Positions 1-9,524 are shown, numbered from the stretch's first letter. The stretch is 64,000 nucleotides of DNA from an uncultured Hyphomicrobiales bacterium (GCA_903861645.1 CAIOVE010000010.1:1-64000); one strand, 5' to 3'. Notes: generated from the sequence alone by a model not told the origin. Numbers and translations are program-made.

Positions 1-1
1 C

Positions 2-901
2 CTTGTCGAGGCGCAATCCGTCACGCTCGCCGCGATCCAGACGCTTTCCGTTCTCGGCGGCGGCGTGGCGGCTATTTACATGCTCGTGCGCCGCGCCGGC
101 CTGACCTATGCGGGCGCGGCCTCGCTGCTCGCCTTCGACCAATTGGAATCCGGCGCCATGATGCGCCAGGTGATCGACCGGCTGAACCTGTCGAGCTGGC
201 TCGGCACGGAACAGGCGAAACTGCAACTCGCGCAAGCGGGCTATCGCGGACAAAAGGCCGAGCAGTCGTTCCTGATCGGCCGTCTTGTCGCGCCGATCGT
301 ATTGTTCCTGCTCGCGCTTGTTTACGTGTTCCTGATCAATCCGCCGGATTACCCGCCGATGATGCGTTTCGGCATGTCGGTGTTCGCGGCCTACGTGGGC
401 ATCAAGGCGCCGGAGCTCTTCCTCAAGAATAAGATGCAGAGCCGCCAGTCGTCGATGAAGCGGGCGTTCCCCGATTCGCTAGATCTTCTGCTGATCTGCG
501 TTGAATCGGGCATGTCGATCGAGCACGCGTTCCGCAAGGTCGCCACGGAGATTGGCACGGCCTCGGTGCCGCTGGCCGAGGAATACACGCTGACCACGGC
601 CGAGCTGTCGTATTTGCAGGATCGGCGCGTGGCCTACGAAAATCTGGCGTTGCGTTGCGGGCTCGATGGCGTGAAGCAGATCGTCACCGTGCTGATCCAG
701 TCCGAACGGTACGGCACGCCGCTGGGTTCCGCCTTGCGCGTGGTGTCGCAGGAAAGCCGCGACAATCGCCTGATGGAAGCCGAGAAGAAAGCCGCCGCCC
801 TGCCGCCGAAGCTGACCGTGCCGATGATCATCTTCTTTCTGCCGGTTCTCTTCGCCGTCATCCTGACGCCGGCGTTCATCCAGATCAGCACGGCGCACTG
901 A
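2..901 (+). CDS. tadC: TadC, type II/IV secretion F-family inner-membrane protein (5' end cut by window)
   Basis: Inner-membrane platform protein of the Tad (Flp pilus) secretion system, which works with TadB and the TadA/CpaF ATPase. The frame is open to the left edge, so the true start lies outside the window; 299 residues are visible. A hydrophobic segment (LFLLALVYVFLI) precedes the T2SSF domain, which carries the typical SLDLLLICVESGMSIEHAF region followed by the ERYGTPLGSAL stretch. A final hydrophobic helix (IIFFLPVLFAVILTPAF) ends the protein. An internal GTG at 65 or ATG at 80 is possible but would cut into conserved N-terminal sequence. A perfect hairpin follows the stop. Confidence 0.9.
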   Translation, partial: LVEAQSVTLAAIQTLSVLGGGVAAIYMLVRRAGLTYAGAASLLAFDQLESGAMMRQVIDRLNLSSWLGTEQAKLQLAQAGYRGQKAEQSFLIGRLVAPIVLFLLALVYVFLINPPDYPPMMRFGMSVFAAYVGIKAPELFLKNKMQSRQSSMKRAFPDSLDLLLICVESGMSIEHAFRKVATEIGTASVPLAEEYTLTTAELSYLQDRRVAYENLALRCGLDGVKQIVTVLIQSERYGTPLGSALRVVSQESRDNRLMEAEKKAAALPPKLTVPMIIFFLPVLFAVILTPAFIQISTAH

Positions 902-911
902 AAACGGGAAA

Positions 912-931
912 CCGGCGGGTTTCCCCGCCGG
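912..931. terminator. Bidirectional hairpin between tadC and tadD
   Basis: CCGGCGGG (912-919), loop tttc, CCCGCCGG (924-931): a perfect 8-bp GC stem in the 72-bp gap between two converging genes. There is no strong U-tract on either side, so termination efficiency is uncertain. Confidence 0.6.
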
Positions 932-973
932 CTTGTCCCGCGCTTATCAGGCTGATGTGTCGTTCGACGTTGT

Positions 974-1936
974 TCAGTTGCCGTCGTCGATCGCGGCGGC
1001 CGTCGCGGGCCGGGGCTGGCCGATGTCGGGCGTCGGCCGCGCGGCGATCGTCTTGTTGGGCTTCATCGGCGGCTTGCCCGCCGCGAGCTTTTTCGCGTCG
1101 AGCGCCCGCAGGTCGCGCCAGGTGTCGGATTGCGCGCTCATCTTGCGAATGGCGTTGACGTTGGCGGCGGACTGTTCCGGCGAAAGATCGCGTTCGCCAA
1201 GTTGCTCGGCCTCGGTGTACTTGCCCTCCAGCGACAGCACGAGCGCGAGATTCTGGCGCACGCGCGTGTCGGCGCGGGGGCTGGCGGCCGCTTGCCGCAA
1301 TGCCTGTTCGGCTTGCGGCAACTGGCGGCTGAGCGTGTACGACAGGCCGAGATTGGACAGCACGCTGGGTTCGTTCGGCATGATTTTCAGCGCGGCCAGG
1401 TAATAGTCGCGGGCCGCGGCGTGGTCGCCCATGCGGTCGGCGACGGAGCCCTGCGCCGACAGGATCGACCAGTCCGGCTGGTCCGGGGAGTGGGCGCGGG
1501 GCAACACGTCGGCGGCTTCCTCGAGCCGGCCGGCGTCGGCGAGCGCCTTGCCATAGGCGCCCAGCACTTCCTTGTCCTTGGGGTTCTTGATGGCGATGCC
1601 CTGAAGCACCGCGACGGCTTGCCCATACTGGCCACGCAACCGCAGGGCGCGGGCGTAGGGGATGGCCACTGATTTGTCGTTCGGGCTGCTGGCGTAGCGC
1701 TTGCCGAGCGCCTCGGCGTTGCGCCGCAGCGATTCGTCGTCGTCTCCGGGTCGCGCGCCATTCGACGGAATCGAGCCGGTGATGTCGGAGCCGAGGTCGG
1801 TCTTGCAACCGGCGGCGAAAAGGGGGGCCGACAGACAGGTCGCCAGCAGAAGCGCGCGGGTCAGCGTCCAGGGGCGCGTTCGCGCGGGACGGGCAATGGC
1901 GATTGTTTCGGTTTCTGGGCGCATCTGGGAAACCAT
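974..1936 (-). CDS. tadD: TadD-like tetratricopeptide-repeat lipoprotein
   Basis: Predicted outer-membrane or periplasmic TPR lipoprotein of the Tad pilus system, thought to help secretin assembly. The N-terminus has a basic stretch, a hydrophobic core (ALLLATCLSAPLF) and a lipobox AAGC with Cys at about residue 44. Residues of about 75-275 are TPR repeats (for example LGAYGKALADAGRLEEAADV and LSNLGLSYTLSRQLPQAEQA). It converges on tadC, so it is not in the same transcript. The ATG at 1936 is used; an ATG four codons later is equally possible. The C-terminal 50 residues are low complexity and rich in Ala, Pro and Lys. Confidence 0.85.
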   Translation of the reverse strand: MVSQMRPETETIAIARPARTRPWTLTRALLLATCLSAPLFAAGCKTDLGSDITGSIPSNGARPGDDDESLRRNAEALGKRYASSPNDKSVAIPYARALRLRGQYGQAVAVLQGIAIKNPKDKEVLGAYGKALADAGRLEEAADVLPRAHSPDQPDWSILSAQGSVADRMGDHAAARDYYLAALKIMPNEPSVLSNLGLSYTLSRQLPQAEQALRQAAASPRADTRVRQNLALVLSLEGKYTEAEQLGERDLSPEQSAANVNAIRKMSAQSDTWRDLRALDAKKLAAGKPPMKPNKTIAARPTPDIGQPRPATAAAIDDGN

Positions 1937-2048
1937 GGCTGGACGACCGGACCGTGCCGCGATGGGAAAGGCATCGCGGACTTGGAGAAATAAACGGTTA
2001 ACCCTAATGGTTTGTTAATCTCGCAAACGACCCTTTCCGGGAGCGCCC

Positions 2049-3446
2049 ATGACCCAGGTTCTGATCAAATCCGCCCGGCGTCCGACGCCGATCTGGTTCG
2101 CCGCCAGCGACAACTGGCGCGCCGTTCGCGACGCCTTGCCCAAACCCGCGGCGGCTTTCGCCGAGGCCATGGGATTTGAACCACGGGCGGGGCGGTATCT
2201 CGCGCTGCCAGCGGCGGACGGCGCCTTCGCGGGCGTTCTGTTGGGCATGGAGGGCGCGACGGCGCGCTTCGTCGATCCGCTCGCGCCGGGACGTCTCGCG
2301 ACCGTGCTGCCCGTTGGCGATTACGCGTTCGCCAACGCGCCGGCCGGCGGCGCCGCGGCCTTGGAGCTGGCGACGCTTGGCTGGGCGCTCTCCGCCTACC
2401 GCTTCACGCGCTACAAGGCCGCCGCCGCGAAATGGCCGCGTCTTGTCGTTCCCGCCGGAGTGGACATGGCCCGCGTCGTCCGCATGGCGGAGGGCCATGC
2501 GCTCGCGCGCGATCTCGTCAACACGCCGGCCAACGACATGGGGCCGGACGCGCTGGAAGCCGCCGCCCTCGCGCTCGCCAGCCGTCACAAGGCGAAGGCC
2601 GGCGTGATCCGCGGCGCCGATCTGCTCAAGAAAAACTTTCCGCTGATCCACGCCGTTGGCCGGGCGGCGGCGCGTCCGCCCCGGCTGGTCGATTTCACCT
2701 GGGGTCCGGTCAAGGCGCCGAAGGTCACGCTGGTCGGCAAGGGCGTATGCTTCGACACGGGCGGGCTCGACCTCAAGCCGTCGAGCGCCATGCTGCTGAT
2801 GAAGAAGGACATGGCGGGCGCGGCGACGGCGCTGGCGCTGGCGCATATGATCATGGACGCGAAACTGCCGGTGCGGCTGCGCGTGCTGTTGCCCATCGTC
2901 GAGAATTCCGTCGCGGGCGACGCCTTCCGTCCCGGCGACATATATCCCAGCCGCAAGGGCCTGACTGTGGAGATAGGCAACACCGACGCCGAGGGGCGGC
3001 TGATCCTCGCCGACGCGCTGGCGCTCGCCGACGAGGAGGCGCCGGACCTCCTGTTCGATTTCGCGACCCTCACCGGCGCCGCGCGCGTCGCGCTCGGCCC
3101 CGATCTGCCGCCCTTCTATACGATGGACGACGCGCTTGCCGGCGACATCGCCGCGCGCGGTTTCGCCGCCGCCGATCCGGTCTGGCGGCTGCCGCTCTGG
3201 GAGCCCTACGACGCCCTGCTCGATGGCAAGATTTCGACGATCAACAATGTGTCGAGCGGGCCTTTCGCCGGCTCGATCACGGCGGCGCTCTTCCTGCGAC
3301 GCTTCATCGAGAAAACGCCGTCCTGGACCCATTTCGACATCTACGGATGGAATCCGTCGACCAAACCGGGACGACCGGAAGGCGGCGAGACGCAGACCGC
3401 GCGCCTGCTTTACGGCCTGATCGAACATCGATACGGGCGCGCATGA
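2049..3446 (+). CDS. Leucyl aminopeptidase, peptidase family M17
   Basis: Cytosolic dizinc exopeptidase that removes N-terminal residues from peptides. It is 465 residues, close to PepB-like alphaproteobacterial M17 members. The metal and catalytic motifs are intact: GKGVCFDTGGLDLKP near residue 230, MKKDMAGAA after it, and NTDAEGRLILADAL from residue 311. Its stop overlaps the start of the MFS gene by 4 bp (ATGA), indicating translational coupling. The upstream 112 bp to tadD (divergent) contain the AT-rich stretch aaataaacggttaaccc, a plausible promoter region. Confidence 0.93.
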   Translation: MTQVLIKSARRPTPIWFAASDNWRAVRDALPKPAAAFAEAMGFEPRAGRYLALPAADGAFAGVLLGMEGATARFVDPLAPGRLATVLPVGDYAFANAPAGGAAALELATLGWALSAYRFTRYKAAAAKWPRLVVPAGVDMARVVRMAEGHALARDLVNTPANDMGPDALEAAALALASRHKAKAGVIRGADLLKKNFPLIHAVGRAAARPPRLVDFTWGPVKAPKVTLVGKGVCFDTGGLDLKPSSAMLLMKKDMAGAATALALAHMIMDAKLPVRLRVLLPIVENSVAGDAFRPGDIYPSRKGLTVEIGNTDAEGRLILADALALADEEAPDLLFDFATLTGAARVALGPDLPPFYTMDDALAGDIAARGFAAADPVWRLPLWEPYDALLDGKISTINNVSSGPFAGSITAALFLRRFIEKTPSWTHFDIYGWNPSTKPGRPEGGETQTARLLYGLIEHRYGRA

Positions 3447-4651
3447 ACGACGCTGGCCAGCGTTTCCCGCGCGCGATCGATTACCGGCTGCTGATCCCGC
3501 TGATGCTGCATGGCCTGCTGGTGCAGACCTTGACCGGCATTTTGCGCGTCACCACGTCGTATCGGGTGCTCGATCTCGGCCTGCCGGTCATCTGGCTGGG
3601 CGCGATCTCGCCGACCTTCGCCCTGTTGCCGGTGTTTCTCGCGGTCTGGGTCGGGCGTTTCATCGATCGCGGCCACGACGCGCGGGCGGCGCGCGTCGGG
3701 TCGGCGCTGGTGCTCGCCAGCGGCGTCGGGCTTTATCAGTTGGCGGGCGACGCCATCTGGATTCTGGTTTTCACGGTGGTGCTGGGCATTGGCCATCTGT
3801 TTCTGATGGCGTCGCATCAGATGTTGTGCGTGCGCGCCGCGGGCGATCGCAACCGCGACGCGGTGTTCGGCAATTTTCTCGTCACCAATGGCATCGGGCA
3901 GGGGCTGGGTCCGCTCGTCGTCGGCTGGGTCGGCGGCGAGGCGACCATCCCCGACACCAATCTGTTGTTCGGGCTTGGCGCCCTCTGTTGCGCCATTTCG
4001 ATGGCCGTGTCGTTGCTGCTGCCGGCGGCGCTGGCGTCGGCCGGCGACCACGCGGGCAGGCCGGCCAAGCCGCTCGGCGAACTGCTGCGCATACCCGGCT
4101 TTCTGGTCATCCTGACGGCGAGCATCGTCACGATCACGGCGCAGGATCTGGTGACGATCTATCTGCCGCTGCTCGGCACGGAGCGGGGGATCGATTCCGG
4201 CCATATCGGCCTCGTCCTGACCTTGCGCTCGGGGGCGGCGATTGTCTCGCGGCTGTTTTACGCGGCGCTGATCGCCGCCATCGGGCGCGCGCCGCTGACC
4301 GTGCAGAGCATGGTTCTGTCCGGGCTCGCCTTCGCGGCGCTGGCCCTGCCCCTGCCGCTTTTCGCCATGTACGGCGACGCCATCCTGATGGGGCTTGGCC
4401 TCGGCGTCGCCACGACCCTTAGCCTGACCAGCGTGGTGGACATCGTGCCGGTCGACGCGCGGGCGACGGCGCTGTCGCTCCGGATCACCGGCAACCGGAT
4501 CGGTCAGGTCACCCTGCCTTTCGTCGCCTCCCTGATCGCCGCCGCCGCGGGGGCGCCGGGCGTGCTTTTCGTCATCGGCTCCAGTCTTTGCGCGTCGGCT
4601 GTTTCCGTCGGCGCGAGCGCCCGTCGGCGAGGTTCCGGCGACGGCGCTTGA
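3443..4651 (+). CDS. Major facilitator superfamily transporter
   Basis: A 402-residue integral membrane protein with about 12 hydrophobic segments, two 6-helix halves and a short cytoplasmic tail rich in Arg and Ser. The loop WVGRFIDRGHDARAAR between helices 2 and 3 fits the MFS GxxxDRxGRR-type motif. The substrate cannot be inferred. The ATG at 3443 overlaps the aminopeptidase stop, which fixes the start. Pairing with a peptidase might suggest export or import of peptides or amino acids, but that is only inference. Confidence 0.85.
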   Translation: MNDAGQRFPRAIDYRLLIPLMLHGLLVQTLTGILRVTTSYRVLDLGLPVIWLGAISPTFALLPVFLAVWVGRFIDRGHDARAARVGSALVLASGVGLYQLAGDAIWILVFTVVLGIGHLFLMASHQMLCVRAAGDRNRDAVFGNFLVTNGIGQGLGPLVVGWVGGEATIPDTNLLFGLGALCCAISMAVSLLLPAALASAGDHAGRPAKPLGELLRIPGFLVILTASIVTITAQDLVTIYLPLLGTERGIDSGHIGLVLTLRSGAAIVSRLFYAALIAAIGRAPLTVQSMVLSGLAFAALALPLPLFAMYGDAILMGLGLGVATTLSLTSVVDIVPVDARATALSLRITGNRIGQVTLPFVASLIAAAAGAPGVLFVIGSSLCASAVSVGASARRRGSGDGA

Positions 4652-4704
4652 AAAAGGGCCAAACAAAGCCATAGTAGACCCGGGAATGGTGGGCGGCGTG
4701 ACTT

Positions 4705-5073
4705 ATGGCGTTTGATTTAACAACCGAGGAGTCCCTCAGGCTTCTTTATGAAATCGCTTTGGGACTGGTTCGCGAGAACAAGCCAAACGCCGTTCCCGAT
4801 TTCACCGTGCGTCAACTGGCGATCCTGTTGACGATCTATCTGGAGAAGCCGCCGCATACCGTGCGTGGACTGGCGAGCAAGCTCGGCGTCACCAAGCCCG
4901 TCATCACGCGCGCGCTCGACGCGCTTGGCAAGAGCGCGATCGTGTCGCGTCGACGCGATGAGAAGGATCGACGCAACGTCATCATCCAGCGCACGGTCAA
5001 GGGCTCGCTGACGGTCGAAAGCCTCGGCGACATGGTGCGCGCGAAATCATGCGATCTGCGAGACGGATCGTGA
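4705..5073 (+). CDS. MarR-family winged-helix transcriptional regulator
   Basis: A 122-residue DNA-binding protein. The winged-helix core is clear: VRQLAILLTIYLE, then the recognition region VRGLASKLGVTKPVITRALD and a basic wing RRRDEKDRRNV. It lacks the long dimerisation helices of full-size MarR proteins (about 140-150 residues), so it is a short member. Its TGA (5071-5073) overlaps a GTG that probably starts the next gene, so regulator and peptidase are likely co-translated. The ligand is unknown. Confidence 0.82.
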   Translation: MAFDLTTEESLRLLYEIALGLVRENKPNAVPDFTVRQLAILLTIYLEKPPHTVRGLASKLGVTKPVITRALDALGKSAIVSRRRDEKDRRNVIIQRTVKGSLTVESLGDMVRAKSCDLRDGS

Positions 5074-5927
5074 CATCGACGCATGATCGGCGCTTCACCC
5101 CGGCGCGACCGGATCTGGCCGCGGAGCGCCTGCGCGGCATCGTCGACGCGCCGCGTTACGCGACGCCGCGCGTCATGCGCGTCGTCGAGGAATGCGCGCC
5201 CGTGTCGCCGGAGCCGCGGCGCGACGTTCCCATCGATACGCAGGCGCTGCACGGCGAACGCGTCGACGTCTATGAACTTGATTCCGAGGGCTGGGCCTGG
5301 GGACAACTACGGCGCGACGGCTATGTTGGCTACATGCCTGCCGAATGTTTGCGCGCGGATTCCGCGCCCGCGACGCATCGCGTCGCCGTGACGCGCGCGC
5401 ATGTCTATCCCGGTCCCAACATGAAGTTGCCGCCGGTCGCCGCCCTGCCCCTCAACGCGGAGGTGACGGCGGGCGCGCCCAATGGCGATTTCCTGCCGGT
5501 CGATGGCGTTGGCTTTGTCTGGCGCGCGCATCTTGTCGCCAGCGAGGTCTTTGAAACGGATTTCGTCGCGGTCGCCGAACGCTTTCTTCACGCGCCCTAT
5601 CTGTGGGGCGGCAAGACGATCTGCGGCATTGACTGTTCCGGTCTCGCGCAAGCGTCGCTCGCGGCTTGCGGCAGGTTCGTTCCGCGCGACACCGACGTGA
5701 TGGAGAATTTCCTCGCGACGCGCGTCGAGCCGACCGAGGCGCTGGATGGCTTGCGCCGCGGCGATCTCGTTTTCTGGAAGGGCCATGTCGGCGTGATGCG
5801 CGACGCCAGCGAATTGCTGCACGCCAATGGCCACTTCATGCGGGTGACAAGCGAGCCCCTGCGCGTGGCGCGCGACCGCATTCTGGCCAAGGGGGCCGGG
5901 CCGATCACCTCGATCCGCCGTCCCTGA
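5070..5927 (+). CDS. NlpC/P60 (C40) family peptidase with SH3-type N-terminal domains
   Basis: Predicted cell-wall hydrolase that cleaves peptidoglycan stem peptides. Residues of about 20-150 contain two SH3-like modules (for example YELDSEGWAWGQLRRDGYVGY). The C-terminal C40 domain has the catalytic Cys in GIDCSGLAQ, the conserved RGDLVFWKGHVGVM block with its His, and a third polar site LLHANGHFM. I prefer GTG 5070, which overlaps the upstream TGA and begins MTSTHDRRFTPARPDL, like family members; the ATG at 5049 would add seven Arg-rich residues. No signal peptide is visible, which is usual for this subfamily. Confidence 0.88.
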   Translation: MTSTHDRRFTPARPDLAAERLRGIVDAPRYATPRVMRVVEECAPVSPEPRRDVPIDTQALHGERVDVYELDSEGWAWGQLRRDGYVGYMPAECLRADSAPATHRVAVTRAHVYPGPNMKLPPVAALPLNAEVTAGAPNGDFLPVDGVGFVWRAHLVASEVFETDFVAVAERFLHAPYLWGGKTICGIDCSGLAQASLAACGRFVPRDTDVMENFLATRVEPTEALDGLRRGDLVFWKGHVGVMRDASELLHANGHFMRVTSEPLRVARDRILAKGAGPITSIRRP

Positions 5928-5941
5928 TCCAGGCGCCATCG

Positions 5942-5970
5942 TTCGCCAACGTCCCGCGGACATGCTAAAA
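5942..5970 (+). promoter_or_regulatory. Candidate sigma70-type promoter before the small Lys-rich gene
   Basis: TTCGCC (5942-5947), 17-bp spacer, CTAAAA (5965-5970), 47 bp before the ATG at 6018. The string CATGCTAAA recurs before thrC. Read by eye only. Confidence 0.4.
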
Positions 5971-6017
5971 GGAACAACGGTTCGCGGCTCTTGGCGCATC
6001 GACAATGGGAGATCGCC

Positions 6018-6161
6018 ATGGCCAAGGGTCAGATGAAGAGCAACAAGGAAGCCAAGAAGCCGAAGGCCGACAAGACGCAGGCCAAGGGTTCGGTCTCGGC
6101 TTATCAGCAGTCGCAGGGCAAGGGCGGTCCAGCCGTCAATCCCTTCGCCAAGAAGGGCTGA
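6018..6161 (+). CDS. Small Lys-rich conserved hypothetical protein (47 aa)
   Basis: A 47-residue protein, MAKGQMKSNKEAKKPKADK and onward to NPFAKKG, strongly basic and without hydrophobic segments. A promoter-like element lies upstream (5942-5970) and GGGAGATCGCC (6007-6017) provides a ribosome binding site. I recall similar tiny proteins beginning MAKGQxxxNKEAKKPK in other Rhizobiales; function is unknown. It could bind nucleic acid or ribosomes given its charge, but nothing shows that. It is easily missed because larger frames overlap it. Confidence 0.75.
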   Translation: MAKGQMKSNKEAKKPKADKTQAKGSVSAYQQSQGKGGPAVNPFAKKG

Positions 6162-6218
6162 GCGCGCGCCGCGCCCGATTCGAGCGCCGTTGCTTCCCGC
6201 TCGCCCCGGTGTCCCGAT

Positions 6219-6246
6219 TTGACCATGTCGGGCGGAAAGCCTAAAC
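6219..6246 (+). promoter_or_regulatory. Candidate argD promoter
   Basis: TTGACC (6219-6224), 16-bp spacer, CTAAAC (6241-6246). The predicted transcript start near 6253 lies upstream of the hairpin at 6264-6281. Confidence 0.5.
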
Positions 6247-6263
6247 TCGCGCCTCATTGAAAT

Positions 6264-6292
6264 GCCGCCCTTGGGGGCGGCGTTTTGATTTT
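6264..6292 (+). terminator. Intrinsic terminator-like hairpin in the argD leader
   Basis: GCCGCCC (6264-6270), loop ttgg, GGGCGGC (6275-6281), followed by gttttgatttt. It could end the upstream small-gene transcript or act as an attenuator for argD, whose ATG is 40 bp further on. Confidence 0.65.
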
Positions 6293-6321
6293 CCGGGCCT
6301 GAAATTCAAGAGCCGAACGCC

Positions 6322-7554
6322 ATGGCAGACCAAGCTCCCTCGCAAGCGCCGACCGATTCCGCGATCCTGCCGACCTATGCCCGCGCGCCGGTCGCCTTCG
6401 AGCGTGGCGACGGGGCCTGGCTGACGGCGACCGACGGGACGCGCTATCTCGACTTTGGCGCGGGCATCGCCGTTTGCTGCCTTGGCCATGGCCACCCGCA
6501 TCTCGTCAACGCCCTGACCGAGCAGGCGCAAAAGCTTTGGCACGTGTCGAATCTGTTCCAGATTCCGCAGGCCGAGCGGCTGGCGAAGCGCCTGGTTGAA
6601 AAGACCTTCGCCGACTATGTGTTCTTCACCAACTCCGGAGCCGAGGCGCTGGAAGGTGCGATCAAGACCGCGCGCAAGTATCACGCGGCGAGCGGTCATC
6701 CGGAAAAGTTCCATCTGATCACCTTCGAGGGCGCCTTCCACGGGCGCACGCTCGCCACCATCGCGGCGGGCGGCAATCCGAAATACATCGAGGGCTTCGG
6801 TCCGAAGGTTCAGGGCTTCGATCAGGCCCCCTGGGGCGATCTGGAGGCGGTAAAGGCGCTCATCGGGCCGCAGACGGCGGGCGTACTGGTCGAGCCAATT
6901 CAGGGGGAGGGCGGCGTGCGTCTGCCGCCGGCGGGTTTCCTGCGCGGGTTGCGCGACCTCTGCGATCAATATGGCCTGCTGCTGGTCATGGACGAGGTGC
7001 AGTCCGGCGTCGGTCGCACCGGCAAGTTCTTCGCGCATGAGATTTATGGCGTCACGCCGGACATCATGTCGATCGCCAAGGGCATCGGCGGCGGTTTCCC
7101 GCTCGGCGCCTTCCTGGCGACGCGCGAGGCGGGCAAGGGCATGGTCGTGGGCACCCATGGCACGACGTATGGCGGCAATCCGCTGGCGACGGCCTGCGGC
7201 AACGCCGTGCTGGACGTGATCCTCGAGGACGGCTTTCTGGAGCGCGTGGCGCATACGGGCCTGCTGATGAAGCAGCGCCTCGCCCAGTTGCAGGACGCGC
7301 ATCCCCGCGTCATCGCCGAGGTTCGCGGCGAGGGGCTTTTCCTGGGCATCCGGTTGCACACGCCCAATGGCGAATTCGCGGTCGCCGCGCGCGAGGAACA
7401 GATGCTGGTCATTCCCGCGCTGGACAACGTGGTGCGTCTTTTGCCTCCGCTCATTATCGGCGAGACCGAGATCGACGAGGCGATGGAGCGGCTGGATCGC
7501 GCCTGTGTTCGCGTCGAGCGGACGCTCGCGGCAAGCGACAAGGTGGCGTCATGA
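6322..7554 (+). CDS. argD: Acetylornithine aminotransferase
   Basis: PLP-dependent class III aminotransferase that converts N-acetylglutamate semialdehyde to N2-acetylornithine in arginine synthesis (often also succinyldiaminopimelate in lysine synthesis). It is 410 residues, full length. PLP-binding elements are [15 protein letters not shown], the Asp in [15 protein letters not shown], and the Schiff-base lysine at about residue 253 in [14 protein letters not shown]. The stop overlaps argF by 4 bp (ATGA), so argD-argF-hslO form a coupled operon. Confidence 0.96.
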   Translation: MADQAPSQAPTDSAILPTYARAPVAFERGDGAWLTATDGTRYLDFGAGIAVCCLGHGHPHLVNALTEQAQKLWHVSNLFQIPQAERLAKRLVEKTFADYVFFTNSGAEALEGAIKTARKYHAASGHPEKFHLITFEGAFHGRTLATIAAGGNPKYIEGFGPKVQGFDQAPWGDLEAVKALIGPQTAGVLVEPIQGEGGVRLPPAGFLRGLRDLCDQYGLLLVMDEVQSGVGRTGKFFAHEIYGVTPDIMSIAKGIGGGFPLGAFLATREAGKGMVVGTHGTTYGGNPLATACGNAVLDVILEDGFLERVAHTGLLMKQRLAQLQDAHPRVIAEVRGEGLFLGIRLHTPNGEFAVAAREEQMLVIPALDNVVRLLPPLIIGETEIDEAMERLDRACVRVERTLAASDKVAS

Positions 7555-8483
7555 GCGGGCCCAGGCATTTTCTTGATCTGACCGAGATTTCGGCCGAGCA
7601 ACTGCGCGCCATTCTCACCGGCGCGGCCCGGATTAAGGCCGGCTGGCGCAAGGGCGAGCCGCCCGCGAGCCGTCCGCTCGCCGGCAAGACGCTGGCGCTC
7701 GTGTTCGACAAGCCGTCGACCCGCACGCGCGTGTCCTTCGATCTCGCCATGCGACAGCTCGGCGGCGAGACGCTGATGCTGACCGGCGCGGAAATGCAGC
7801 TTGGCCGCGGCGAGACCATCGCCGACACGGCGCGCGTGTTGTCGCGTTACATCGACGCCATCATGATCCGCATTCTCGACCATGACGATCTCAGCGAACT
7901 CGCGCGTCACGCGACCGTTCCCGTGGTCAACGGCCTGACGAAGCGCTCGCATCCCTGCCAGATCATGGCCGACGTGCTGACCTTCGAGGAGCATCGCGGC
8001 TCCATCAAGGGCCACGCCGTGGCCTGGACGGGCGACAGCAACAACGTGCTGGCGAGCTGGGTGCACGCGGCGCAACGCTTCGATTTCACCATCAATGTCG
8101 CGACGCCGAAGGAATTCGCGCCGTCGCCGCAACTGATCGAATGGGCGCGGGCCAACGGCGCGCGCATGAACGTCATGTCGGACCCGCGCGCCGCGGTCGA
8201 GGGCGTCTCGGCGGTTGTCACCGATTGCTGGGTGTCCATGGGCGACGAGGACGAGGCGCGGCATCGCCAGAAACTGCTCGCGCCCTATCAGGTCAACGAC
8301 GCGCTGATGAAGGTCGCCGCGCCAGACGCGATCTTCATGCATTGCCTGCCCGCCCATCGCGGCGAGGAGGTCACGGATTCCGTCATGGACGGGCGGCAAT
8401 CGGTCGTGTTCGACGAGGCCGAGAACCGCCTGCATGCGCAGAAAGGCGTTCTCGCCTGGTGTCTGGGCGCGCTGCCGGCATGA
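7551..8483 (+). CDS. argF: Ornithine carbamoyltransferase
   Basis: Makes citrulline from ornithine and carbamoyl phosphate (arginine pathway, cytosol). 310 residues. The carbamoyl-phosphate loop is S56-TRTR, followed by HPCQ from residue 134, the ornithine-binding loop DCWVSMGDE, and catalytic HCLP from residue 264. All family signatures are intact. It is coupled to argD upstream and to hslO downstream by ATGA overlaps. Confidence 0.97.
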   Translation: MSGPRHFLDLTEISAEQLRAILTGAARIKAGWRKGEPPASRPLAGKTLALVFDKPSTRTRVSFDLAMRQLGGETLMLTGAEMQLGRGETIADTARVLSRYIDAIMIRILDHDDLSELARHATVPVVNGLTKRSHPCQIMADVLTFEEHRGSIKGHAVAWTGDSNNVLASWVHAAQRFDFTINVATPKEFAPSPQLIEWARANGARMNVMSDPRAAVEGVSAVVTDCWVSMGDEDEARHRQKLLAPYQVNDALMKVAAPDAIFMHCLPAHRGEEVTDSVMDGRQSVVFDEAENRLHAQKGVLAWCLGALPA

Positions 8484-9457
8484 GCGAGGTCACGCGTCCC
8501 GTTTCCGATCTGGGGCAGGATGACCGCGTGCTGCCCTTCGCGGTCGAGCCGCTGGACATTCGCGGACGCGTCGCGCGCCTCGGACCGGCGCTCGACGCCA
8601 TTCTGTCGCGCCACGCCTATCCCGCGCCCGTCGCGCGCCTGCTGGGCGAGGCGGCGACGCTCACGGCTCTGCTCGGCGCGGCGCTGAAGCTTGAAGGTCG
8701 ATTCCAGTTGCAGACGCGCGGCGACGGCCCGGTCGACATGATCGTGGTGGATTTCGACGCGCCCGACCGGCTGCGCGCCTTCGCGCGCTTCGACGCCGCG
8801 CGCATCGCGGCGCTCTCGCCCGCCGACGGTCGCGGCGCGGACCTCATGGGCGCCGGCCATCTCGCCTTCACCATCGAGCAAGGCGGCGATTTCTCCCGCT
8901 ATCAGGGCGTGGTGCCGCTGACCGGGCAGGGGCTCGAGGCCGCCGCGCACGAATATTTCCGCCAGTCCGAGCAAATTCCCACCTTCGTGCGCCTCGCGGT
9001 GGCTCAATCCGTGACGGCGGCCGGGTCGGTCTGGCGCGCGGGCGGCCTGATGATCCAGTTCCTGCCGACGTCGCCCGAGCGCCAGCGGCAGGCCGACATC
9101 GACCCTGGCGACGCGCCGCCCGGCGCCATCATGCACGAAGTGCCCGAGGACGACGCCTGGACAGAGGCCAAGGCGCTCGCCGCGACCGTCGAGGACCACG
9201 AACTGGTCGACCCGACCCTGTCGAGCGAACGCCTGCTTTACCGGTTGTTCCACGAGCGGGGCGTCAAGGTTTTCGAGGCGCGGCCCATCGCCGACCTGTG
9301 CCGCTGCTCGGACGAGCGGGTGCGGGGCATGTTGCGCGGCTTCACGCCGCAAGAGCGCGGCGAGATGGTGGGCGACGATGGCCGCATCGGCGTCACCTGC
9401 GAGTTCTGCTCGACCAAGCGGGTCTATGACCCCGCGGAGTTCAGCGCGTCCGAATAG
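8480..9457 (+). CDS. hslO: Hsp33 redox-regulated chaperone
   Basis: Cytosolic holdase chaperone activated by oxidation. 325 residues. The C-terminal zinc switch is present as CRC (C274, C276) and CEFC (C307, C310). The start is fixed by the ATGA overlap with argF. Linkage to argD-argF is common in Rhizobiales, though the functional reason is unclear. A 67-bp gap follows before thrC. Confidence 0.95.
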   Translation: MSEVTRPVSDLGQDDRVLPFAVEPLDIRGRVARLGPALDAILSRHAYPAPVARLLGEAATLTALLGAALKLEGRFQLQTRGDGPVDMIVVDFDAPDRLRAFARFDAARIAALSPADGRGADLMGAGHLAFTIEQGGDFSRYQGVVPLTGQGLEAAAHEYFRQSEQIPTFVRLAVAQSVTAAGSVWRAGGLMIQFLPTSPERQRQADIDPGDAPPGAIMHEVPEDDAWTEAKALAATVEDHELVDPTLSSERLLYRLFHERGVKVFEARPIADLCRCSDERVRGMLRGFTPQERGEMVGDDGRIGVTCEFCSTKRVYDPAEFSASE

Positions 9458-9524
9458 GCCGGCGCGGTTTTTCGTCGCGCCCGACCCGTTTCATGCTAAA
9501 GGCGCCGCAGTTTCATCGATCCTC

